DNA of 64,000 bases from Psychrobacillus sp044762745 (GTDB taxonomy: Bacteria > Bacillota > Bacilli > Bacillales_A > Planococcaceae). A program made the translations under genes and the position numbers. The notes beneath the pieces are model-generated. The model had not been told where the DNA came from and made no database searches. It saw only the letters and a program-made list of their open reading frames with translations. The DNA is taken from NCBI RefSeq assembly GCF_044762745.1, contig NZ_JBIWEX010000009.1:81619-145618 (forward strand), given 5' to 3'. Shown piece after piece: positions 8,883-15,903 of this stretch. The first letter of the stretch is position 1; every line of letters starts with the position of its first letter.

Positions 8883-10643
8883 ATGGCAGAATGGGCACGT
8901 TTAAAAAGTTTTAGTCAGTATGAATACGGTTTATTTACCGCAACTTCAACAATTTTCAATTTTGATGATTATGAATATCGAGTAATAATCAAAGGTACAG
9001 CCACAGTAAGTGTTTTGTTCTCTATTATACGCTCGTCAGGAAATTATTTAGTACATGAACAAAATAAGACTGTAACTACGAGTGGAACTGCTATTAACAT
9101 TTCGCGGTCATGGTTTTCTGAAAATTTTAGTAGTGTTATTCCACGAGTTTATGAACTTAATAACCGAATTGCGGAAGCGTGGATTGAAAGACGTAGCTTA
9201 AGTGGCGAAACAACGCCTCCAGAACCTTTAGATCTAGTAACAGTTATAAGTGGAATACCTACAGCTAGTAGTGGCACTTTTAGAGTAGCTTCTGGAGTTA
9301 CCGCAGAGGATGTTTCAATAACAAATATAACAGCTGCTATTAAAAAAGATACAAAAACAGGAATTCTATATTACGAAGATACCGCACGCCTTAATAATAC
9401 CCATTTACGTGGCTACCCTTTTGATTATTTTGGACATTATGGGACCATATTGACAGGTAAAACGATAAACGGAAAAGCGCTAGACCTTAGTATATTCTAT
9501 GACAAAGAAGAGAGGTCATTCGGTTTACGCTTCCCTATTGACGAAAGTATGATAGGCGGGCGAATACCTTCGTTACTGTATAATAGTGCAACTGAATATT
9601 TAAATGTCAATTTTAAATTCGGCTCTAATGGATCTTGGAAACCGATTGAATACGTAACGTCGGCAACGTCTTTAGTTAGTGCCGATTGGTTTAACCAATC
9701 ACCAACGTTAAATCTTAACACCCCAAACAGCACAACACTATACGAAAACGACACGTTTTTAATCGACGGCACAGCCAAAGACGCCGACAACGGAAATATC
9801 GTCAACGTCTGGTATCAACTCAACACTGGTACAGCAAGGGCTATTCAAACTCGTATCAGTGATGGCAGTCCAATTGAATTTAGCGAGCAGTTGACGTTTA
9901 AAGCGGGCAAGTTGTATCTTCCTAACGGTACGGCATTGACAGGCGCTTTGGCAGATGGCGTTTCTCATAAACTAAAAGTCTGGGCAGAGGATAATCAAGG
10001 CGGAAAATCAACGGTTGCCGAACGTACTTTTTATGTCGTGCCAAATCGTGCACCTAGCCTTACTGTCGACCCGATCGAATCCCTATCCGATTTAATCAAT
10101 GCAGACAAGGTTACTTTCAGCGGTGAAACGTTTGATTTGGACGGCAATGACGTCATAGTCCGCTATCGCATCGACAATGGCATCAACACCGAAATTCACA
10201 ATGGACCACCAGGCAGATGGTCATTTGATTTTCCGTTATCCAAATTAAAGGACGGAGAGAACTCGATTGTTGTAGAGGTTGTTGACACATACGATTTCAA
10301 GTTTTCAAAGACGATTAAACTAAATAAAGCATTTATCTCAACACCTTTATCGCAATCTGTACAACGGTATAAAATCACGCCACCGTCCGGATCCGCAAAA
10401 GGTGTTTTATTGTGGATTCAAAGAGAAGAAACTCAAACGGTATCAGCGGAAATTAGCATGACGAATGGAACGGGACAAGAGTCATATAGCGCAATGACGT
10501 TATCAAATACAGCACCAGTTTCATTGGGTATTGTGGAAGACCAATTCCAGTTCCAAGCGGATTCTGCGAAAGAAAATATAAATGTGAAACTAGATATTAG
10601 CGGTACTGGTGCAGTAACTCTTATAAGTGGGGTGTTGAGCTAA
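8883..10643 (+). CDS. Tail fibre protein with Ig/cadherin-like repeats
   Basis: A 586-residue protein, the largest after the tape measure. From about residue 275 it carries at least two Ig-like beta repeats: the segments around ENDTFLIDGTAKDADNGNIV and SDLINADKVTFSGETFDLDG each have the [DE]xDG[ND] calcium/turn signature, followed by a jelly-roll-like C-terminus. Such modules are typical of receptor-binding fibres. A strong GGGGAGGTGG precedes ATG 8883. It probably decides host range. Base composition in the 9.7-10.3 kb part is slightly richer in GC than flanking genes, compatible with modular exchange of fibre tips. Confidence 0.7.
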   Translation: MAEWARLKSFSQYEYGLFTATSTIFNFDDYEYRVIIKGTATVSVLFSIIRSSGNYLVHEQNKTVTTSGTAINISRSWFSENFSSVIPRVYELNNRIAEAWIERRSLSGETTPPEPLDLVTVISGIPTASSGTFRVASGVTAEDVSITNITAAIKKDTKTGILYYEDTARLNNTHLRGYPFDYFGHYGTILTGKTINGKALDLSIFYDKEERSFGLRFPIDESMIGGRIPSLLYNSATEYLNVNFKFGSNGSWKPIEYVTSATSLVSADWFNQSPTLNLNTPNSTTLYENDTFLIDGTAKDADNGNIVNVWYQLNTGTARAIQTRISDGSPIEFSEQLTFKAGKLYLPNGTALTGALADGVSHKLKVWAEDNQGGKSTVAERTFYVVPNRAPSLTVDPIESLSDLINADKVTFSGETFDLDGNDVIVRYRIDNGINTEIHNGPPGRWSFDFPLSKLKDGENSIVVEVVDTYDFKFSKTIKLNKAFISTPLSQSVQRYKITPPSGSAKGVLLWIQREETQTVSAEISMTNGTGQESYSAMTLSNTAPVSLGIVEDQFQFQADSAKENINVKLDISGTGAVTLISGVLS

Positions 10644-10813
10644 TGAAAATACGTAAAAGATTACCGGACGGAACTTTTGGACCCTTGGAAGAAGTGTTTC
10701 CTACCCAGATTGATGAAACTGTATTAATGATGCTCGAGGCGCTTGCGGGGCAACAGGAACAGATTATTCAGTTGCAAGAAGAAATTGAAGTATTGAAAGG
10801 AGGGAAAGCATAA
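10643..10813 (+). CDS. Small coiled-coil phage protein
   Basis: A 56-residue protein (MKIRKRLPDGTFGPLEEVFP at the start, then a Gln/Glu/Leu heptad stretch ending LKGGKA). Its ATG overlaps the fibre gene stop and its TAA overlaps the next ATG. Equivalent short coiled-coil proteins follow fibre genes in many Bacillota prophages. Role unknown. Confidence 0.65.
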   Translation: MKIRKRLPDGTFGPLEEVFPTQIDETVLMMLEALAGQQEQIIQLQEEIEVLKGGKA

Positions 10814-10941
10814 TGGTATATCCTTACATGATTCCAGTGTACGCACTATTAGTTAAAGCAGGTAGTAGAGAGATTGATAAGTTGCCAGAGCAATATCAGA
10901 TTCCAGTGGCTGAATATTTAGCGGCGCAGGTAGAAGCTTAA
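10813..10941 (+). CDS. CD1375-like small phage protein
   Basis: A 42-residue protein whose pattern (MV.PY.IPVYALLVKAG, then a Leu-Pro-rich helix) resembles the short CD1375/XkdX class encoded just after tail fibres. A strong AAGGAGGGAAAG site precedes the ATG at 10813. Its function is not established; linkage to the previous gene by a one-base overlap supports co-translation. Confidence 0.65.
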   Translation: MVYPYMIPVYALLVKAGSREIDKLPEQYQIPVAEYLAAQVEA

Positions 10942-10958
10942 AGGAGATGAAGTTTACT

Positions 10959-11093
10959 ATGGAATTTTTCAACGATTTTCTTCACCAAACATTAATTCAA
11001 CATCTGATAAAGTATTGGTATTTATGGGGATCCTTTGTTTTGATCTCTTTTTTAATTTTGTTCATCATTAATAGAAAGAACCCTAAAATTTAG
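10959..11093 (+). CDS. Small single-pass membrane protein
   Basis: A 44-residue peptide with a central hydrophobic helix (WGSFVLISFLILFII) and a basic C-terminus (NRKNPKI). AAGGAGA at 10941-10947 precedes ATG 10959. Its stop codon overlaps the stop codon of the convergent gene on the other strand, inside a perfect palindrome that may end transcription from both sides. It could be a holin-like or other phage membrane peptide. Confidence 0.6.
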   Translation: MEFFNDFLHQTLIQHLIKYWYLWGSFVLISFLILFIINRKNPKI

Positions 11094-11099
11094 GGTTCT
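11077..11099. terminator. Possible bidirectional terminator over convergent stop codons
   Basis: Perfect 11-bp inverted repeat AGAACCCTAAA / TTTAGGGTTCT around a single base. It contains the stop codons of both converging genes. There is no clear T-run, so termination is only probable. Confidence 0.45.
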
Positions 11100-11725
11100 G
11101 GTTCCGGTTCTATATTAAGACAAAAATTAATAAATTTTATTCCAAAACTAGATACCGAAACATATTGATTAACTGGACTGGTCCCTGTTCTGGTTTCAGC
11201 CATGTAGGTCGATTGGAGCAATCCTAGCATTTCAAGTCTTGCTACTGCCCCTTCTTTTACAGCTGGATCAGCATCAGGAAAATCAATAGCATATCCAGTA
11301 TGGTTATTTGACATGCTTAACAATACATGAAATTCGAAGAAAGTAATCGAAGTCAACGTGTCTAATAACATTTGTCTTTCATCATAATTCTGTTTTACAG
11401 TAGGGTTTTGCAACATGCTGATAAAAAAATTCTTTAAATAAATTCTTTTGTGATCTGACGATTCTCTTTCAACTTCATCATTTATCCGTTCTATTAATGC
11501 TATGAGACTATCTTTGTCGTGAGCTTCAACGGAAGGAAGTCGGTCTTCCAACCTTGAAATCTGTGCGGATAATTCTTGGTAAAATGATTCAAGTCGTTTG
11601 AATCGTTTTTCTTGTTTAACAGAAAAATAAGAACTGGCTAAAGCTCCACCAATATACGGTACCAATTGAAGTCCAGTTTGAACGGTGATTTCTAGTTTTT
11701 CTTTATTAGTTAGTTTATCGTCCAT
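11090..11725 (-). CDS. Prophage cargo protein of unknown function
   Basis: A 211-residue protein encoded against the direction of all neighbouring phage genes. The chosen start (MDDKLTNKEK) has GGGGTG eight bases before it; a longer form from 11758 lacks a good site. Residues about 18-35 (LQLVPYIGGALASSYF) form a hydrophobic, glycine-containing segment, residues about 38-100 are coiled coil, and the C-terminal third looks like a small winged-helix-type domain ending EPEPEP. I do not recognise the family. Its isolated orientation between fibre and lysis genes marks it as a lysogen-expressed cargo gene, possibly for phage defence; that role is inference. Confidence 0.65.
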   Translation of the reverse strand: MDDKLTNKEKLEITVQTGLQLVPYIGGALASSYFSVKQEKRFKRLESFYQELSAQISRLEDRLPSVEAHDKDSLIALIERINDEVERESSDHKRIYLKNFFISMLQNPTVKQNYDERQMLLDTLTSITFFEFHVLLSMSNNHTGYAIDFPDADPAVKEGAVARLEMLGLLQSTYMAETRTGTSPVNQYVSVSSFGIKFINFCLNIEPEPEP

Positions 11726-11849
11726 ATTTTCACCCCGCTTTCTTAAATTGATTTTCACATATAAAGCGAGACTTGAATAGATGATAATCGCAAAGAAGGA
11801 TATCTAACTTTTTTTTGTCGAATAGTGGATGAAAGAGAGGGGGTGCATT

Positions 11850-12035
11850 ATGTATTTAAAAGTTGAATATATTTATGGTCCAATAAACGATATTAAAGAA
11901 AATATAGTTATGGTTAACGCAGATATCGATGAAGATACATCTTACGAAGAAGTTAATCGCATTTTAAAACCGCTAATAGGCAAACAGACTGGGCATTACG
12001 AGATTAAAATTATGAGCTACGGCGAAGCTATTTAA
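11850..12035 (+). CDS. Small phage protein, unknown
   Basis: A 61-residue acidic protein starting at ATG 11850, six bases after GAGAGGGGGTG; an upstream ATG at 11829 has no site. It resembles no family I know. Its leader contains TTTGTCGAAT (11814-11823) and a stretch nearly identical to the leader of the zinc-ribbon gene at 19483. It opens the lysis-side gene group and is followed by a hairpin. Confidence 0.6.
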   Translation: MYLKVEYIYGPINDIKENIVMVNADIDEDTSYEEVNRILKPLIGKQTGHYEIKIMSYGEAI

Positions 12036-12071
12036 GCATATCCATATGGGTGTGTTTTTAATATGGAAAAT

Positions 12072-12104
12072 GAGGACGTCCATTGGGCGTTCTTTTGTTT
12101 TTAC
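12072..12104 (+). terminator. Terminator-like hairpin
   Basis: GGACGTCC-ATT-GGGCGTTC with two G-U pairs, then TTTTGTTTTT. It follows the 61-residue gene. Confidence 0.55.
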
Positions 12105-12194
12105 TCCGGAAATAGACCTTTTACTATCAATAAAATTATTAATTCTCCGATAACAATATTATAGAGTTAGTTCGGATTAAAGGAGATATTTTAA

Positions 12195-12566
12195 TTGGAT
12201 ATTGTAGAATTAGTGAAGAAGATCAACCAATGCATTGAGAATTTGGATTTAGTAAGCGCTAGAAGATATATCGAGGGAAATCTAGAATCACTTAATCAGA
12301 ATAAACATCTCCTTCGAGGCAATGCTAGGTCTTTGTTAGAATTTATAACAAAACGAACTGATGCAGGAATTATTCCTTTAAATCGTAGGGAAATGAATGT
12401 GATTTATTCTATAAATTCATATGCTTCTAAATTTGATTTAAGAGGACTAAAGTTATCTATCAAAAACAATGCTAACTTATTAATGAGAGAAGATGTGAAA
12501 CAATATTTAAATGAAGATGCAAAAACTCTGCTAGAGGGATTTAATGCAATTCGTAAAGTTGAATAA
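12195..12566 (+). CDS. Hypothetical phage protein
   Basis: A 123-residue, mostly helical protein with start TTG at 12195, nine bases after AAAGGAGA. It has a repeated pattern of paired helices (NLDLVSARRYIEGNLESLN and KFDLRGLKLSIKNNANLLM are similar in layout), suggesting an internal duplication of about 65 residues. No family recognised. It has its own terminator and lies immediately before the XhlA-like gene. Confidence 0.65.
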   Translation: MDIVELVKKINQCIENLDLVSARRYIEGNLESLNQNKHLLRGNARSLLEFITKRTDAGIIPLNRREMNVIYSINSYASKFDLRGLKLSIKNNANLLMREDVKQYLNEDAKTLLEGFNAIRKVE

Positions 12567-12577
12567 TTTATTTGTTT

Positions 12578-12607
12578 GAACGCTCCTTGTGGGCGTTCTT
12601 TTATTTT
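12578..12607 (+). terminator. Intrinsic terminator
   Basis: GAACGC and GCGTTC arms with a 9-base loop, followed by TTTTATTTT. The stem sequence is close to the hairpins at 12072 and 19689. Confidence 0.75.
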
Positions 12608-12631
12608 GCAATGTAATTAGGGGGAATGGGG

Positions 12632-13057
12632 ATGACGGAGGGAGCTAGACCGTCTATGTACGAAACAGTTAGAGATCATGAAAATGACCTCAAGGAACAT
12701 CGTGAGCGAATAACCACGCTTGAGGATATTACAATGGCTCTGAAAGAATCAGATAGACAACATGATGAGCGTCTCAACAAGTTAGAAGACAATGCAGTTA
12801 AGCTCGAAAACACAATCATGGTAGAGAATCGGGAAACCCGGAATACCATGAAAGAGCAAACGGAAAAGTTGTTTGGGATTGTAGAGAAAGCCATGGGTTA
12901 TCAGTCTAGTGAAGCGGAATATCGTCATGAACAGAAGATGGCCAAGATCAATACATGGGCGAATGTCTTTTTGAAAATCATAGGTGGATTGACCGCTGTA
13001 GGTGGCATCGGGTATTTAATCATACAACATTTTTTAAATCAGGTAGGAGGAAACTAG
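12632..13057 (+). CDS. XhlA-like hemolysin/holin-partner membrane protein
   Basis: About 141 residues: a long N-terminal coiled coil (residues 5-90), then a C-terminal membrane helix (about 112-135, FLKIIGGLTAVGGIGYLII). This is the layout of the XhlA family, which in PBSX works with the holin and amidase for host lysis. The start is placed at ATG 12632, seven bases after AGGGGGA; ATG 12626 is too close to the site. The next gene, a holin, begins two bases after its stop. Confidence 0.8.
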   Translation: MTEGARPSMYETVRDHENDLKEHRERITTLEDITMALKESDRQHDERLNKLEDNAVKLENTIMVENRETRNTMKEQTEKLFGIVEKAMGYQSSEAEYRHEQKMAKINTWANVFLKIIGGLTAVGGIGYLIIQHFLNQVGGN

Positions 13058-13058
13058 T

Positions 13059-13331
13059 ATGAAAATCAACTGGAAAGTAAGGTTCAAGAATCCATATTTT
13101 TACGCAGCTTTAATCTTGGCAATTGTAGCACCTATCGGAGTATCCTTTGGAGTTAATCTAGGGGATCTAACTTCTTGGCCGATGGTATGGGATATAGCAA
13201 AAAAGGCAATTCTAACACCTCATCTAGTCATTACAGTATTTATTGCTCTAGTGGCTTTTTTAATTGACCCAACTACAAAAGGCATCGGTGATAGTCCTCA
13301 AGCTTTGAGATACAAAAAGCCAAAGGAGTGA
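13059..13331 (+). CDS. Phage holin, phi LC3 family
   Basis: A 90-residue protein with the phi LC3 family signature: the basic start MKINWKVRFKNPYFY, two membrane segments (about 13-33 and 50-68), and the C-terminal DPTTKGIGDSPQALRY motif. Holins form the inner-membrane lesion that releases or times the endolysin. It is preceded by GTAGGAGGAAAC overlapping the XhlA-like gene end, and the endolysin follows seven bases after its stop. Confidence 0.92.
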   Translation: MKINWKVRFKNPYFYAALILAIVAPIGVSFGVNLGDLTSWPMVWDIAKKAILTPHLVITVFIALVAFLIDPTTKGIGDSPQALRYKKPKE

Positions 13332-13338
13332 TAATTAA

Positions 13339-14556
13339 ATGACCTTTATCGACCAACTGGCTGTTTATGCAGTAAAACACGGAAGTACTCATGGAGTGCT
13401 TCCATCTCTAATAATAGCGCAAGGAATTTTAGAGAGTGGATCCGGAACAAGCGAACTAGCGAAGAATGCTAATAATCTTTTTGGAATTAAAAAAGGTACT
13501 GGTTGGACCGGAGAAGTTTATTCAAAATGTACGGGTGAATACGACAAAAGCGGTAAGTACTTTGAAATCAATGCAGACTTTAGAAAATATCCTTCATTTG
13601 AAGGCGCTGTAATTGATCTGTGTAATAAATACGCTAATGGGATACCAGGAGAAAAAACAAACCGTTATGCTGCAGTTATTAATGAAAAGGACTATAAACG
13701 TGTAACTCAAGCAGTCTATGCAGCTGGATATGCTACGGACCCTAAATATCCATCGAAATTGACAAGCATTATTGAGAAAAACAATCTAACCAAATATGAC
13801 AAGGAAGTGATCCAATTGGTTAAAATATATTTAGATGCAGGACATGGCGGTAGTGATCCAGGTGCAGTTGGCAATGGATTAAAAGAGAAAGATATAACAC
13901 TAACATTAGCAAAGCGTGTGGAAGCATTGCTCAGAAATTATCAAGATGTACAAACAAAAATGAGTCGAACAAGTGACACTTATCCTTCTCTTGCTGACCG
14001 CACAAATGATGCGAATAAATGGGGCGCTGATTTCTTTATGTCCTTCCATGTTAACGCAGGAGGCGGTACTGGATACGAGGATTTTGTTTATCCAGGCAGT
14101 TCAAAATCAATTTCCTATCAAAGTATTATCCATGCTGAAATCATAAAGAATATAGGTGGCTTAGTAAACCGTGGTAAGAAGCAAGCTGATTATCATGTGC
14201 TTCGAGAAACAAAAATGCCTTCAATATTAACCGAGTGCGGTTTCATAGATAGTTCATCCGATGCTGCATTGTTAAAACAAGATGAATTTATCAATGGACT
14301 AGCACAAGGTCATGTAGATGGATTAGTAAAAGCATTTGGATTAAAGAAAAAGGAGGGAACTGAAATGGCAGAACAAAAATTAACCGAAGCACAAGAGGCT
14401 ATTCGGCAAGAAGCTATTCGACTAAAAATCACAGATGGTAATGATCCATTCCGAATGGTTAATCAGTTTTATGCTTGGGCAGTTACGATTCCACAAGCTC
14501 AGAAGATTGAACAACTTGAAAAACGTATTGCAGAACTAGATAAGAAATTGAAATAA
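13339..14556 (+). CDS. Two-domain endolysin: glucosaminidase plus amidase_3
   Basis: A 405-residue lysin. Residues 1-150 are a Glucosaminidase (FlgJ/LytG-like) domain with catalytic Glu32 in ILESGSG and the NNLFGIKKG motif. Residues about 162-334 are an N-acetylmuramoyl-L-alanine amidase_3 domain with zinc and catalytic residues visible: H169 (DAGHGG), E183, H237 (SFHVNA) and E299 (LTECGF). The last 63 residues form a separate helical domain with AIRLKITDG and a coiled-coil end, likely for wall binding or oligomerisation. AAGGAGTG precedes the start. Combining two cleavage activities in one lysin is uncommon but not unknown. Confidence 0.9.
   Translation: MTFIDQLAVYAVKHGSTHGVLPSLIIAQGILESGSGTSELAKNANNLFGIKKGTGWTGEVYSKCTGEYDKSGKYFEINADFRKYPSFEGAVIDLCNKYANGIPGEKTNRYAAVINEKDYKRVTQAVYAAGYATDPKYPSKLTSIIEKNNLTKYDKEVIQLVKIYLDAGHGGSDPGAVGNGLKEKDITLTLAKRVEALLRNYQDVQTKMSRTSDTYPSLADRTNDANKWGADFFMSFHVNAGGGTGYEDFVYPGSSKSISYQSIIHAEIIKNIGGLVNRGKKQADYHVLRETKMPSILTECGFIDSSSDAALLKQDEFINGLAQGHVDGLVKAFGLKKKEGTEMAEQKLTEAQEAIRQEAIRLKITDGNDPFRMVNQFYAWAVTIPQAQKIEQLEKRIAELDKKLK
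14365..14556 (+). CDS. Internal in-frame product: free C-terminal domain of the endolysin
   Basis: Inside the endolysin gene, AAGGAGG at 14349-14355 is followed nine bases later by ATG 14365, in frame with the lysin at Met343. Translation from here would give a 63-residue free C-terminal domain with a coiled-coil end. Some endolysins, such as enterococcal Lys170, are known to make extra binding-domain subunits this way and assemble as hetero-oligomers. The site is much stronger than expected by chance at exactly the domain border. No experimental support is available here. Confidence 0.6.
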   Translation: MAEQKLTEAQEAIRQEAIRLKITDGNDPFRMVNQFYAWAVTIPQAQKIEQLEKRIAELDKKLK

Positions 14557-14562
14557 TATTAC

Positions 14563-14598
14563 TCCCTGCTACTTGATGTAGTGGGGCTTTTTTTATTT
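14563..14598 (+). terminator. Intrinsic terminator of the lysis operon
   Basis: CCC..CTAC / GTAG.GGGG hairpin followed by CTTTTTTTATTT, directly after the endolysin stop. Confidence 0.8.
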
Positions 14599-14614
14599 GT
14601 CCCAAATTTACTTA

Positions 14615-14643
14615 TTGTAAAATCAAACGAATGTTCGTATAAT
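14615..14643 (+). promoter_or_regulatory. SigA-type promoter with overlapping LexA box
   Basis: -35 TTGTAA (14615-14620), 17-base spacer, -10 TATAAT (14638-14643). The spacer contains CAAAC-GAAT-GTTCG (14624-14637), one mismatch from the Bacillus LexA/DinR consensus CGAAC-N4-GTTCG. SOS induction of the YolD cassette is therefore likely. Confidence 0.65.
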
Positions 14644-14665
14644 AAATAAAAAGGAGGGAACGGAT

Positions 14666-14887
14666 GTGCGTATAAATATTTTGAAGTGTTGGGATCGTGG
14701 TCAACTGGCGGATATGATTTATCTTAAAGACAATGGGAAAATAAGCAAAAGGCGAGTTAAGGTATTAATTGTTGGTGAGCATACATTTAAAGCATATTGC
14801 TTTTTAAGAAATACCAAAAGGACTTTTAAGATAAATAATGTACTCGCATTTGTTCCTGTCATTAAAAAGGAGCGAGAAGTGATATGA
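14666..14887 (+). CDS. Small YolD-partner protein, unknown
   Basis: A 73-residue basic protein starting at GTG 14666 after AAGGAGGGAACG. The pattern KRRVKVLIVGEHTFKAYCFL followed by RTFKINNVLAF resembles a minimal WYL-like or Sm-type beta fold as in the tail of WYL regulators, but this is a loose impression. It is the first gene behind the SOS promoter and overlaps the YolD-like gene by four bases, so the two are co-expressed. Confidence 0.6.
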   Translation: MRINILKCWDRGQLADMIYLKDNGKISKRRVKVLIVGEHTFKAYCFLRNTKRTFKINNVLAFVPVIKKEREVI

Positions 14888-15264
14888 TGCTCGAATTATT
14901 TTTTGATGAGGTAGCAAATTCATCTAAATATGGATTAGATCCTCGTAGAAATATTAAATGGGGTACATCGATGATGCTTCCTGAACATGTAAAAATGCTA
15001 AGGGAATATTATAGTGAGCAAAAGAAAGCTCCTCGTCCTGTTTTAAGCAGTTTTGATTTAGATATCCTTCAAGAAAACATCCAACTAGCAATGAAAAGAG
15101 ATGTGGATGTAAAAATTATGACGTGGGAAGATGGCCTTATTGAATCGCACATCGGAAAAATAACATGGATAGATCTACAAAAACGGATGATCGAAATAGA
15201 AGATGTGTATAAAGCATTTGTGCTTCAGTTCGATATTATAGTAGACGTGACTATTATAGAATGA
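14884..15264 (+). CDS. YolD-like family protein
   Basis: A 126-residue YolD-family protein. The signature is the segment DPRRNIKWGTSMMLPEHVKMLREYY, matching the usual RGxIKWtsaMMLPEHV core, plus a C-terminal beta region (GKITWIDLQKRMIEIED). YolD genes in Bacillota are often linked to Y-family polymerases of the UvrX type and to SOS control; no polymerase follows here, but the upstream promoter carries a LexA-type box. It is a common cargo at the right end of Bacillus prophages. Confidence 0.85.
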   Translation: MMLELFFDEVANSSKYGLDPRRNIKWGTSMMLPEHVKMLREYYSEQKKAPRPVLSSFDLDILQENIQLAMKRDVDVKIMTWEDGLIESHIGKITWIDLQKRMIEIEDVYKAFVLQFDIIVDVTIIE

Positions 15265-15273
15265 GGTGTTTTA

Positions 15274-15474
15274 ATGAATGAAGAACAGAAAGAAAAATTA
15301 AACGAACTAGTAGATATCTTAAAAGATAAAGCACCAAAAGAAGTGATTCTAGGGGCAATCGAGGAAATACAAAATATGAATAATGACCAAGTAGAAGGAT
15401 TAGTGTTCATGTGTGAACTATTTAATAAGTACGATATAGATGAAATCTTATTTGAAGAAACCACCAACCAATAA
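15274..15474 (+). CDS. Small acidic helical protein, unknown
   Basis: A 66-residue acidic, all-helical protein (MNEEQKEKLNELVDILKDKA at the start). GAGGTG precedes ATG 15274. It is the third gene behind the SOS promoter, ten bases after the YolD-like gene, and its last codons run into the terminator hairpin. No family recognised. Confidence 0.6.
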   Translation: MNEEQKEKLNELVDILKDKAPKEVILGAIEEIQNMNNDQVEGLVFMCELFNKYDIDEILFEETTNQ

Positions 15475-15492
15475 TGGAAGGTGGTTATTTTT
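15459..15492 (+). terminator. Intrinsic terminator of the YolD operon
   Basis: AACCACC and GGTGGTT arms followed by ATTTTT, overlapping the stop codon region of the 66-residue gene. Nearly the same hairpin recurs at 15832. Confidence 0.75.
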
Positions 15493-15655
15493 AATCCTAT
15501 GATTGGATAATTGTAGTGTTTAGGCTCGCTATTTTTGATTTTGAATCGTAACTATGAAATCGAAATGTGAAGAACTACTTTACAAATATTTTACATACGA
15601 ATAAAAAGGCTTTTTACTAATCATCTCGAAATATATATAAAAGCGAGGTGATCTT

Positions 15656-15826
15656 ATGAGTGAATTTGTCGTTAGATTAGAATACAGAGATGGACGAATA
15701 AAAGAAATTAAATCGCAATCAAGACCTACAAAAATAAATGCAGGAGTTATCAAGATTGGCAAAGAGTTCTTTAATTTAGCATACGTTGACAGGTATTTGG
15801 TAAACGGAAATAGACCATTATGGTAA
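15656..15826 (+). CDS. Small basic protein, unknown
   Basis: A 56-residue protein (MSEFVVRLEYRDGRIKEIKS at the start) with GCGAGGTG six bases before ATG 15656. It is beta-rich and basic. It is the last open frame before the chromosomal brxA gene and ends in a terminator whose sequence duplicates that of the previous operon. It is probably prophage-encoded. Confidence 0.6.
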   Translation: MSEFVVRLEYRDGRIKEIKSQSRPTKINAGVIKIGKEFFNLAYVDRYLVNGNRPLW

Positions 15827-15831
15827 ATAGA

Positions 15832-15866
15832 AACCACCATCCAGTAAAATGGGAAGGTGGTTTTAT
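15832..15866 (+). terminator. Intrinsic terminator
   Basis: AACCACC and GGTGGTT arms, loop of 17 bases, then TTATTT. It marks the last transcription unit of the prophage side. Confidence 0.75.
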
Positions 15867-15883
15867 TTGATTAACTTATTGAT

Positions 15884-15903
15884 TTGTAAAACATGTTTTA
15901 CAA
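15884..15903. promoter_or_regulatory. Perfect 20-bp palindrome, operator-like
   Basis: TTGTAAAACATGTTTTACAA is fully self-complementary. A further half site, GTTTTACA, lies at 15915-15922. It sits between the last prophage-side gene and brxA. It could be an operator for either side, or part of the prophage junction; no regulator can be named. Confidence 0.5.

Noticed and set aside
14628..14637. CGAATGTTCG read as a complete SOS box
   Set aside because: Spacing is wrong when taken as a 10-mer palindrome; the 14-base alignment CAAAC-GAAT-GTTCG fits the LexA consensus better and is the one reported.
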